A DNA stretch of 64,000 nucleotides from Rebecca billardiae RCC1528 (Eukaryota; Haptophyta): contig OZ251231.1 of assembly GCA_965240325.2 (NCBI GenBank), positions 372,001 through 436,000 of the forward strand, read 5' to 3'. The notes beneath the pieces are model-generated. The model saw nothing but the letters and a program-made list of their open reading frames with translations. It ran no database searches and was not told where the DNA came from. Of the stretch, positions 44,182 to 52,214 are shown in pieces. Numbering within the stretch: position 1 is the first letter of the stretch; every line of letters begins with the position of its first letter. Position numbers and translations under genes: made by a program.

Positions 44182-46122
44182 TCATACCCCCGGTGTGCCC
44201 GCGCCGTTCGCCCCGGGCGACGCGCTTGGAGATGCGCCGGCCCCGCCGTCGCCGTCCTTGGGCACGCTCACCTCCGGCAGCGAGTCGCGCACAGCGCTCA
44301 GCTCGACCGCGCCCTGGTTTGATGGCTCCCTCGGCGAGGTGAGGCTGACGCGGAGAGGCACGCCCGCGCCGTCACCGGCGGCGAGCATCATCTGGAACCT
44401 GCCGCGGCCCTCCGCCTGGCAGGGACAGCGGCCGCACGCGGCGCAGGCGAGGCAGGGCAGCGCGAGGCACAGCGCGACGCCGCTCACGATCGTCATGTAC
44501 AGCAGCACGTGCCAGTCCAGCCCCTGCCACGCGTCGGACGAGTCGCACGGCGGGACGGGCGGCGAGAAGGCCTCGAGCCGCGCAGACGGGACCCACCCCG
44601 CGTTGGCCGCGTCGAGAAAGCCCCAGCGCGGGTCCTGCAGCTCGTTGTGGAAGTTCCAGAAGGTCCAGCCGCGCGAGGCCTCGTACCCGCGCAGCGCGTA
44701 GTGCGCGAACAGCGTGTAGAACTCGTCGTACGACAGCCGGCCCCTCGGCACGACCAGGGGGTCGACCGGGCACTGACCGTTCTCATCCGGACCTCCGATG
44801 GCCGCCTGCGGCCGCGGCTCGCCCGAGCCGGTGGCGAAGGGCGGCAGCTTGCCGAAGCGCTCGGGGCACTTGACGCGGCCGCACGCCGAGGGCCGCGTGA
44901 ACGACGCGTCGAGCCCCATCCCGTTCAGCCACGTCATGCAGTCCGAGATGGCGAGCGACCACTCACCGACGACCGTCGGCAGCGCGGTGCGCTCCATCTC
45001 GGCGATCTCGTCGCGCGCGCCGCAGCCCGCGCGCCGCAGGTGCACGACCTGCGCGACCTCGGAGCCCTGCGGCCACCAGCCGTGGTACCGGTGCGTGTCG
45101 AGTACCGCGTCCGCCTCGAGCCACGGCTCGCCCTCCGCGCGCGCCACCCCCCAGATGTCGCTCCGGAACGAGACGTCCAGAACGGGCGTGACGCGAGTGT
45201 TGTTGGCGCGGATCGCCGCCCACGCGCGCCTGTAGAAGGCGAGGAGCTGGTCCTGCGGGATGGGGCAGCCGGACTCGCAGAAGCCGGAGAGCGCGAAGCC
45301 GATCGGCTCGTTCACGAGGCCCATCGCCACGACCGCCTCCTCCTCGGCGTACCGCCTCGCCACGCGGCCGAGCACGTCGATCGCGACCGCGGAGGCGTGG
45401 TGGCCCAGCCACGCCGTCGCGTTGAGCGGCCGGCCAAACGGCGGCTTGTGCGTGTCGCCCGAGTTGTCGAAGCCGTTCTGCGAGTGCATCACGCCGTGCA
45501 GGTCGAGCACCACCCGCAGCCCGTGCTTCTTCGCCCAGCCCACCGCCAGGTCGACGTACTCGATCGACGTGACGTTGGGGCAGAACTCAGGCCGGTCGCC
45601 AAACGCCCAGTAGCCGTACGGGAGCCGCACCGTGTTCACGCCGAGGGAGGCGAGGCGCTTGAAGACGGTCTCGTTGACCCACGAGCGGCGGAACACGTCG
45701 AGCTGCCGCTGCGCCTCCTTCGGCCCGAGCCGCTCGCACAGCGTGCGCTCGTCCACGACGGCAGGCTTCTTGTCGTCGAGGAACTGGTAGAAGAGAGAGG
45801 GCGTGATCCACGGCTCGAGCACGAGCCAGCCGCCGAGGTTGACGCCGCGCATCGTGGCGTGCGGGTCGACGGGGGTGGCGTTGTACCGGGCGGGCTCCAC
45901 CGGCGTGTAGATCGGGCTCGAGTACGTCGCAACGGCGAGCAGCGCGCCGCACAGCGCGCACACGCAGCCGAGCGCCAGCGTGAGCGCGCACATCACACCG
46001 CGCGTCGAGCAGCAGCCACCTGACAGCGGGCGCGCGGCCTCGCGCACTGCTGGGTTGGAGTCGGCAAGGTCTACGTCATCGTAGCTGTCCTCCACCGCCG
46101 TCGGGATCGGCGGCGTGCTCAT
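44182..46122 (-). CDS. membrane-anchored GH5 exo-beta-1,3-glucanase
   Basis: 646 aa from the ATG at 46122 (MSTPPIPTAVEDS); intronless. A cytosolic tail of ~40 residues precedes a Cys-rich transmembrane helix (GVMCALTLALGCVCALCGALL, near 43-63), so it is a type II membrane protein. The GH5 barrel opens with MRGVNLGGWLVLEPWITPSLF, the fungal EXG1/EXG2 signature. The acid/base Glu is in GLVNEPIGF (~270) and the nucleophile Glu in VVGEWSLAI (~386); conserved DLHG and DTHRYHGWW strands support the call. Several N-x-T/S sites lie in the luminal part. A second hydrophobic segment near the C-terminus (LLYMTIVSGVALCLALPCLAC, ~535-555) is followed by a Cys-rich and disordered tail, so both ends may be cytosolic. 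It would hydrolyse beta-1,3-glucan (a chrysolaminarin- or callose-type polymer) at the cell surface or in a vacuole. Confidence 0.88.
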   Translation of the reverse strand: MSTPPIPTAVEDSYDDVDLADSNPAVREAARPLSGGCCSTRGVMCALTLALGCVCALCGALLAVATYSSPIYTPVEPARYNATPVDPHATMRGVNLGGWLVLEPWITPSLFYQFLDDKKPAVVDERTLCERLGPKEAQRQLDVFRRSWVNETVFKRLASLGVNTVRLPYGYWAFGDRPEFCPNVTSIEYVDLAVGWAKKHGLRVVLDLHGVMHSQNGFDNSGDTHKPPFGRPLNATAWLGHHASAVAIDVLGRVARRYAEEEAVVAMGLVNEPIGFALSGFCESGCPIPQDQLLAFYRRAWAAIRANNTRVTPVLDVSFRSDIWGVARAEGEPWLEADAVLDTHRYHGWWPQGSEVAQVVHLRRAGCGARDEIAEMERTALPTVVGEWSLAISDCMTWLNGMGLDASFTRPSACGRVKCPERFGKLPPFATGSGEPRPQAAIGGPDENGQCPVDPLVVPRGRLSYDEFYTLFAHYALRGYEASRGWTFWNFHNELQDPRWGFLDAANAGWVPSARLEAFSPPVPPCDSSDAWQGLDWHVLLYMTIVSGVALCLALPCLACAACGRCPCQAEGRGRFQMMLAAGDGAGVPLRVSLTSPREPSNQGAVELSAVRDSLPEVSVPKDGDGGAGASPSASPGANGAGTPGV

Positions 46123-46419
46123 TGCGCCCGGCCGCCGTATTCGGGGGCGCGAGGCCGGAAGGTCACCTTGCGCGGCTGGCTCACCTGCCGCCAATGCTGG
46201 TACCGAGTCCGGGGCCGCGCCGAACCGCCCGAAGCCGAAGCCCAAAGCTGAAAGCGCCCATCAGAATCAAGAGCTGGCGACCTCCCCAAGCCCGGCAAGG
46301 GCCGTGCTCCCGGACGCACGGCGTCGCCGCGTCGACCCGCGAGCGAAGACGACCAAAGACCGGGAGCCACGGCGCTCTGCCTCGTGCTCGCCGCGGCGGC
46401 GGTGTCGCCGTCGAGCGCG
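46123..46419. promoter_or_regulatory. shared divergent promoter, GH5 glucanase / ITPase
   Basis: 297 bp between the two start codons used here. Both genes have in-frame upstream extensions into it (to 46245 on the minus strand; a GTG at 46384 on the plus strand), but the ATGs chosen match family starts better. Confidence 0.45.
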
Positions 46420-47049
46420 ATGTCGAAGCACACGATCACGTTCGTGACGGGCAACGCGAAGAAGCTCGAGGAGGTGCGCGCGATCCTCGCCGCCGGCGGG
46501 AGCGACCTTCCCGAGGTGGTCTCGCGCAAAATCGACCTGCCCGAGCTGCAGGGCGAGCCGGACGAGATCTCTGCGGAGAAGTGCCGGCTCGCGGCGCGCG
46601 AGACGGGCGGGCCTGTGATGGTGGAGGACACGTGCCTGTGCTTCAACGCGCTGGGCGGGCTGCCTGGGCCCTACATCAAGTGGTTCCTCGAGAAGACCGG
46701 CCACGCCGGCCTGAACAACATCCTCGCCGCGTACAGCGACAAGAGCGCGTATGCGCAGTGCATCTTCTCATTTACACCAGGCCCCGACTGCGAGCCGATC
46801 ACGTTCGACGGGCGCACGCCCGGCAAGATCGTGCCCGCGCGTGGTGACAACGCCTTCGGCTGGGACCCCGTCTTCGAGCCCGACGAGAGCGGCGGCAAGA
46901 CGTACGCGGAGATGGACAAGGATGCCAAGAACCAGATCTCGCATCGCCGCCGCGCGCTGGACAAGCTGACGACGTACCTGCGTGAGAACGCCGACAACGT
47001 CGCGCGGCAGATCGACGAAGTGGTCAGCAAGCGAGCCAAGACGGGGTAG
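46420..47049 (+). CDS. ITPA: inosine triphosphate pyrophosphatase
   Basis: 209 aa, close to the usual 190-210. Ham1/ITPA signatures are complete. The nucleotide-binding start is [18 protein letters not shown] (residues ~5-22). The central catalytic strand is [20 protein letters not shown], with the Glu-Asp pair for Mg. [20 protein letters not shown] forms the base-recognition region, and [11 protein letters not shown] the C-terminal lid. The enzyme hydrolyses ITP, dITP and XTP to monophosphates plus pyrophosphate, clearing deaminated purines from nucleotide pools in the cytosol. The ATG at 46420 gives the canonical short N-terminus. Intronless. Head-to-head with the glucanase gene. Confidence 0.96.
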   Translation: MSKHTITFVTGNAKKLEEVRAILAAGGSDLPEVVSRKIDLPELQGEPDEISAEKCRLAARETGGPVMVEDTCLCFNALGGLPGPYIKWFLEKTGHAGLNNILAAYSDKSAYAQCIFSFTPGPDCEPITFDGRTPGKIVPARGDNAFGWDPVFEPDESGGKTYAEMDKDAKNQISHRRRALDKLTTYLRENADNVARQIDEVVSKRAKTG

Positions 47050-47371
47050 CCATGCGGACTATCGGTGGGCGCGCACTGTCAAGCGTGGTCCGCTTGGAGG
47101 GCGGCCTTGAGGCTTGGCGGGCGGCAGCCATTGCCGCATCCGCCCGCCGCGGGTAATCTCGCCTGCCTGAGCTGTGTGCGTCAGTATTGTACCGACGATT
47201 GACAATTACTTACTGGTAGTAGTATGGGGGTACTGACAACTGAACTGACGAAATCACGATCGAAATCGGCAAATCGCCGAACTGGCCGGCTTCATCTCGC
47301 GGCCCGGTGGCCCACGGCCGTGCTCATCGGATCGGGCGCCCGGAGGGCGCGTGCACAGGCACACGCCGCTC
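47050..47371. other. intergenic spacer
   Basis: Holds the ITPase 3' end and probably the IF-3 promoter. Less GC-rich around 47180-47270. No gene seen. Confidence 0.4.
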
Positions 47372-48025
47372 ATGCGTCAGCTCGTTTGGGCACAGCGGGC
47401 TGCCTTATCGCGTGCGGCTGCAGCCTACCTGCGCCCATCGGCATGCAGCCCACACTGCGCTTCCTGGATCGCCAATGCGGCGCGTGCGCTCTCGTCCGAT
47501 ACTTCCGCGCCAAGCAACACTGCCGTCCTCAGCCTGCAGCAGGTGCGGCTCATCGGCGCCGACGGGAAGAATCGCGGGGTCATTGCCTCGCGCGAGGCGC
47601 TCAACGCCGCGAAGGCCGAGAACCTCGACCTCGTGCAAGCGAATGCAGGTGCCGATCCACCCGTGTGGCGGCTGGTGCCCAAGGACCAGGCAGTGGCGGT
47701 AAAGGCAGCGGCCACAGCTCGCGAGCAGGCACACGAGCCGGACAAGGAGGTGCGCCTGACGCTGGGCGTGGCTGATCACGACCTGGCTACGAAGGTGCGC
47801 AACGTTCACAAGTTCCTGGACAAGGGGCTCAGCGTGCGCCTCGTCTTCCGACCACCGCGCCGTCCGCTGCCGGATGCCGACTCTGGCACACTGCTCGAGC
47901 GCATCATGGACATGCTCGGCAAGCCTGCGCCAACGCGCAAGTACTGGAATAAGGATGCGAAGGGCAAGGTGACAAGTGTGACGCTCTTGCCGCCCGACCC
48001 GCCTTCGTCAACCGAGGCTTCCTGA
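47372..48025 (+). CDS. translation initiation factor IF-3, organellar
   Basis: 217 aa, intronless. Residues 1-50 are Arg/Ala/Ser-rich with few acids (MRQLVWAQRAALSRAAAAYL), a good mitochondrial or plastid transit peptide. The IF-3 N-domain follows (VRLIGADGKNRGVIASREAL, DLVQANAGADPPVWRLV), then a charged linker. The C-domain contains KEVRLTLGVADHDLATKVRN and FLDKGLSVRLVFRPP, which correspond to the bacterial 'D...K......FL..G..V.v' ribosome-binding core. IF-3 keeps the small subunit free and proofreads initiator tRNA on organellar 30S-type subunits. Mitochondrial versus plastid location cannot be decided here; the presequence looks more mitochondrial. Confidence 0.9.
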   Translation: MRQLVWAQRAALSRAAAAYLRPSACSPHCASWIANAARALSSDTSAPSNTAVLSLQQVRLIGADGKNRGVIASREALNAAKAENLDLVQANAGADPPVWRLVPKDQAVAVKAAATAREQAHEPDKEVRLTLGVADHDLATKVRNVHKFLDKGLSVRLVFRPPRRPLPDADSGTLLERIMDMLGKPAPTRKYWNKDAKGKVTSVTLLPPDPPSSTEAS

Positions 48026-48510
48026 TCACCTGTTCTGAATGCGGCCAGCCGACCGCCCTGACTGAGTCCCCGGCGCGACACGACTGGCGATCAAGATTCA
48101 GTATCTCAAGGCACGAGGGCAACTTGATTGAGGGAGCCTCAGTGATCATTGAGGCCCGCCATTCGCCACTGCCAGCCCGGCGGCAGTCACCTCTGGCCGT
48201 GTCTGTCTGTCATCGTGAAGCTACTAGTAACCGCCGTGACAGTGTCACGGCGAAAGTCGATAGACGATACTGCTATCTGACTCTCGTCGATCGATCTGAG
48301 TACCATAGTGAGTATCTAAATTCCCCTTTATAACGGGCTCCGGGTGATCAGGCTGGCGGCCGAAGCCTCCAGCCCTACCCTGGCCAGCCCCCAACCAACC
48401 ACCACCCTCACCCAACCTCAAACCACTGACCGATACACCAAGTGTCTTGACACCACTCCACTGTGGACGCTCTTGACCTGTTGACCAAGCGCCTGCTTTG
48501 GCGGAACACG
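48026..48510. other. intergenic spacer
   Basis: No gene seen. 48380-48425 is an unusual C/A-rich, CpG-poor stretch (CCAACCAACCACCACC-like) shortly before the sulfotransferase 2 start. Confidence 0.4.
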
Positions 48511-49500
48511 ATGGCGTCCGCCGTCTCAACGCGCATGCCGACGCTGGGGTCCATTCCTTCGTCCACGAAGGTGGTGGCATTGATTGCGCTCGGCGCGGTA
48601 CTCGCCAATGGTCGCAGCGGGGGCATGGGCGTGCGTCACGGCAAACGCGTGCAGCTCCGGGCGAGCAATCCGTCCCCGCCCACGTGTAGGTGGCACACAC
48701 GGAAGCCGTTCTTCTGGATCCACGTGCCGAAGACTGGCTCGGCTTTCCACAACAGCCTCGTCCACGCCGGGTGCCCAGCTGTCGTCGGGATGGATGCCGT
48801 GCTGAGTGTCGACCCCCTTATCCGCGCGATCCGTGAGAACGAGTGCGGCGCAAACTTCTCGAGATTCGGCGGCAGCCATCCTCCTCTGCCGGTGGGCACC
48901 CCGGAGCGCTTCGAGGGGACCACGCTCGTGATGCTGCTACGCAATCCGGTGCGGCGCCTCGTCTCGGGCTTCTTCCACGGGCTCCACGACTGTGACCGCA
49001 TGCGCGAGGCCTTTGGCATCACTCAGGCGATGAATTGCTCTGAGCGAGGAAATCGGTGCTACGACTTCTACCAGTCGTACACGGACGCGCACGTGCGGGA
49101 CTACGCCGAGTGCGTGGCGGGGTGCGCCACGAACATGCTCACGGGCAGCAGGTGCGGCTCTGGGCGCCCGAACCGGACCACCGTCAACCGCGCGCTCGCG
49201 CAGCTCGAGGGCTTCGACTTCCTGGGCATCACCGACCGATGGGAGGACACCGTGAGCGCCTGGAGCGCGTTTGCTCGGCAGCCTGTCGCCGAGAGCCACC
49301 TGGTCGCGCTGCGCCAGGGTAGCTACACGCGCAACGACCTGAGGCGCGTGGGACGCATATTCAGCAGCATGTACCTGCCAGATCAACCTCTGTACGAGCT
49401 TGCGGACAGGCGGCTGAGCATGTTCTTGGAGCAATGTACCGCCGCCGACTCAGACAACGGCAACACCCTGCGGAGTGCGGCTCACTCAGGCTTTGGTTGA
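48511..49500 (+). CDS. sulfotransferase-like protein 2
   Basis: 329 aa from the ATG at 48511; intronless. The N-terminal ~35 residues contain a hydrophobic helix (STKVVALIALGAVLA) fitting a type II Golgi anchor. The 5'-PSB loop is FFWIHVPKTGSAFHNSL (Lys ~73). The 3'-PB motif is VMLLRNPVRRLVSGFFHG (Arg ~144, Ser ~151). Several Cys and two N-x-S/T sites in the luminal part support a secretory-pathway enzyme. GFDFLGITDRWEDTVSAWSAF is typical of the helix near the C-terminus in this fold. It would transfer sulfate from PAPS to a glycan or similar acceptor. It is clearly not a recent copy of the sulfotransferase at 39392: only the two PAPS motifs correspond. Confidence 0.8.
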   Translation: MASAVSTRMPTLGSIPSSTKVVALIALGAVLANGRSGGMGVRHGKRVQLRASNPSPPTCRWHTRKPFFWIHVPKTGSAFHNSLVHAGCPAVVGMDAVLSVDPLIRAIRENECGANFSRFGGSHPPLPVGTPERFEGTTLVMLLRNPVRRLVSGFFHGLHDCDRMREAFGITQAMNCSERGNRCYDFYQSYTDAHVRDYAECVAGCATNMLTGSRCGSGRPNRTTVNRALAQLEGFDFLGITDRWEDTVSAWSAFARQPVAESHLVALRQGSYTRNDLRRVGRIFSSMYLPDQPLYELADRRLSMFLEQCTAADSDNGNTLRSAAHSGFG

Positions 49501-50241
49501 CCCCCCTTAGCCGTACAGCGCCGGGAGACTTACGGGAGACTTACTCCACTTTGATAGCCGCTCCCGGGCGCAAGGCTGGGGCGCACGCGACAAGAATTGG
49601 CTCACATTTTTCGGACACTCCGCGCGCGGGTCGGTTGCGCTCCGCTGCCGCCCGCGCGCGCTATACTAATAAAATGGCTAAAATTATTCAGATCATATTC
49701 TTGAAAATAGGGGTTTCCGTGCACGAAGACCCAAGCGAAGAACATGACTCCGACGGGCAAAAAAAGCAAAATCATAATAAGGTTTGCGGGCCTTTCCTAG
49801 GCGCTGGAGGGGACGGTGCCAGGCAAGTGACGCGGCCCGCCACGCGGGCGCTCCATGGCCATGTCGGCCGTCGCGGATGGCGTCAATGCACGCCACGTGC
49901 TCAAGACACATGCTCATTCGCACAAACTTCCGGGGTTGGGCGGGGCGAGACCGCGCTCGCGCAGCCGATCGACACTCAACGACGCTTGTGCGTTGCGGCT
50001 GCTTTGACACAGCGAACGGCAGGGTGCAGACTCGAGACGTGAGGGTCATGCGGGCTTGGACTCGTACTGTAGCCAGTGCCCACTGGCGGCAGCCCGCATG
50101 CCGCGCGTACTCGTCCGGACGCGAACTCGTACATCGAGCGGCCATACTGCTGCGCGAGTCGCCGCCCCACGTCACAAGCTCGCCATGGATCGCAGAGCCC
50201 GCGTAATCTCGGCGCTGTACGGTTAGTCCGGTCACTAGCCG
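49501..50241. other. convergent 3' spacer, no gene supported
   Basis: Between the convergent stop codons of two sulfotransferase genes. 49665-49790 is AT-rich. Open frames across 49700-50230 on both strands have no recognisable domain. Confidence 0.45.
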
Positions 50242-51006
50242 TTACATCTGGACTACAATTACATACATGGAGATCGGCGCGGGATCGAGGCTGCCAATGC
50301 GACGCCGGCCTGAAAGGTAGGTGCACCAGAACCGGCGACTCCATGCGCCCACGCGTCGGGTCACGCCGGTTGCGCCCGTGTCGTCTGGCGCGCGGATGCG
50401 CATGCCGGCGCTGCGCTCCACCCAGAGCTCAAAGCGCCTGACCGGATTGCGTCTCGACGCGCGCACGGATTCGCGCCTGTGCTCACGCGGCCCCCACTCG
50501 CACAAGGTGTTGGCCTGGTACTCCCACTGGGAGACGTACAGGTCGCACACGTTGCGGATGGAGGCGATGGCGAATGCATCTGCGGGTGGCTGCGTGGCGT
50601 TGTCGTCCTTGAAGACGAAGAACTCTTTCGGCAGCCGGCGGCTGGCGGGCGGCAGCTGGTGCCCGTCGGCATTGCCAGGAGGCGCCGGCGGATGTGCCTG
50701 GCGCTCGAGCGCGGCGAAGATATTGGAGACGAGCGTGCCCCCTGCCTTGGCCGGTCGCTTGTAGTACACTCTCGAATGATGTTGCATGACGGAGAGTGGT
50801 GGGCATGCGCGCGGGTGCACCGGAAGTTCGCGGAACTGCGGATCTGCTGCCTGCCACTGCAGCCAAGCGCGCGGCGCATCTCGCATCTCGTCGTGGAGCC
50901 GAAACACGGCGCCGTCGAGAGTCGGCAGGCATACCAGGCGGCAGATCATCCCGATCCACAGCAACCGATGCAAGAGCCGGAGGATGCGGTCCCGACCTTG
51001 CACCAT
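50242..51006 (-). CDS. sulfotransferase-like protein 3, short form
   Basis: 254 aa, intronless. The N-terminus is basic then hydrophobic (LLHRLLWIGMICRLVCLP), suiting a membrane anchor. The 5'-PSB-type loop is YYKRPAKAGGTLVSNIFAAL (Lys ~83) and the 3'-PB-type segment is AFAIASIRNVCDLYVSQWEY (Arg ~147, Ser ~154). After this the protein ends within ~95 residues in a weakly conserved tail, so it is shorter than most Golgi sulfotransferases and may have lost, or have spliced, its C-terminal part. No intron signal obviously extends it. Its motifs differ from both neighbouring sulfotransferases, so it is an independent family member. Divergent from the Cys-rich secreted-protein gene at 51274. Confidence 0.6.
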   Translation of the reverse strand: MVQGRDRILRLLHRLLWIGMICRLVCLPTLDGAVFRLHDEMRDAPRAWLQWQAADPQFRELPVHPRACPPLSVMQHHSRVYYKRPAKAGGTLVSNIFAALERQAHPPAPPGNADGHQLPPASRRLPKEFFVFKDDNATQPPADAFAIASIRNVCDLYVSQWEYQANTLCEWGPREHRRESVRASRRNPVRRFELWVERSAGMRIRAPDDTGATGVTRRVGAWSRRFWCTYLSGRRRIGSLDPAPISMYVIVVQM

Positions 51007-51273
51007 GAGCTCAGTCTAGCGATGAGCAAACGCCCATCGTTCATGCGTACGTCCGTGCCTATCCCGACGCGACCTTGCCGGACGCATCTTGTCGGCGCAA
51101 GCACTGGGGCAGCCGTTGGGCCGCGCCCAAAATTCAGTATCGTCGCATTGTATTTACCCCGCCGTCCACCGACGCCGCGCGCCGGTGAGGGGTAGCTCGG
51201 CCCCAGTCTGGCTTGGTCACCTCCTCCGTCTGGAGGAGAACGGCCGACGGCTTGCGCATCGCCCTAGCTGCAA
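51007..51273. promoter_or_regulatory. shared divergent promoter, sulfotransferase 3 / Cys-rich secreted protein
   Basis: 267 bp between opposite starts, with no TATA box recognised. Confidence 0.45.
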
Positions 51274-51699
51274 ATGAAGACCGCTCTACTTGCCATCGGG
51301 GTTGCTACACTCTGTGCGCGCACAAGCGCGTTTGGCCACTTCCGACGCGCTCCCGAGCCAACGCCCATGCCCACGGTCGAGCCTGAGCCAACACCCGAAC
51401 CGACGCGGACTCCGACGCCGACACCGACGCCGACACCCTGTTCGGTCTGCCCGGCCGAGTCGGTCTTCTCCAAGTGCCCGACGCTCTCACCGACCAATTG
51501 CGAGAGCGACCCTGACTGCACGTACTGCACATCGCCAGCCGGCGTCACTTCTGGCCCTGAGTGCCGCGTGAAGTGCACGTGCGGCGATCCGACTGGCTCT
51601 GGTCTCCAGGACGCGACCACCCTGCTGTACCTGGCGTGCGAGTATCGGGACGGCTTGCCGACAGCCGACGTGGCGTCCTGGCGCGGCTGCGAGTGCTGA
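51274..51699 (+). CDS. small secreted Cys-rich protein with Pro/Thr stalk
   Basis: 141 aa. Signal peptide MKTALLAIGVATLCARTSAF, then a stalk of P-T/E-P-T repeats (residues ~28-56), likely O-glycosylated. A compact domain follows with twelve Cys after the stalk (CSVC, KC, NC, DC, YC, EC, KCTC, AC, GCEC). The spacing 'C.S.P.C..C.sp.g....C.....C' recalls small disulfide-rich surface modules in algae, but I do not recognise a named family and assign no function. Intronless. Confidence 0.7.
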   Translation: MKTALLAIGVATLCARTSAFGHFRRAPEPTPMPTVEPEPTPEPTRTPTPTPTPTPCSVCPAESVFSKCPTLSPTNCESDPDCTYCTSPAGVTSGPECRVKCTCGDPTGSGLQDATTLLYLACEYRDGLPTADVASWRGCEC

Positions 51700-52214
51700 G
51701 AGCGCTCGACGGCGTGTTGATGGGCGTCGCGACGAGATCCACATGCTGTGCAGACGATGCATTTAGGCCCGCGCTGCGAGCGCTGCCGAGTGCCGGCTGG
51801 AGCGGCGGCTGGCGCAGCAGCCGCGCTCGACAATCGACATGCTCCCGGCTGCCCGGCAGCTCCCGCCGCCCGCGTGATGACCCAGGCGCGTCAGGGGCGT
51901 CTATAATAATTCGTCTGCATGATGCGCGCGCTATCATGATTCATCAGCAGCATATACTACTGTATCGTCGTCATCAGCAGTCAGCATGTACTGATGATTC
52001 GGGCTGGCCCCGTCTGTGTGCCCCCACGGCCGCGCAAGCAGCCTGCAGCGGCTTAGCGCGGCCGGCACCAGCGAGTAGTCCCGGGGACACAGTCACAGGC
52101 GCTCATCCGGCGGCGGCGGGCGCCCATCACGTCCACGGCGATAGGCGTCCCGCGAGCTCGCCTGGCAGCCCGAGCGCGCGCGCAGCGCCGCTGGCTGCGC
52201 TCCGGCCGGAGCGC
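51700..52214. other. convergent 3' spacer
   Basis: Lies between the stop of the Cys-rich protein and the stop of the kinesin. AT-richer around 51900-51990. No gene seen. Confidence 0.45.

Noticed and set aside
47224-47775. Alternative + strand frame overlapping the IF-3 N-terminus
   Set aside because: Different frame from the IF-3 domain and ends in biased composition; IF-3 signatures fix the correct frame.
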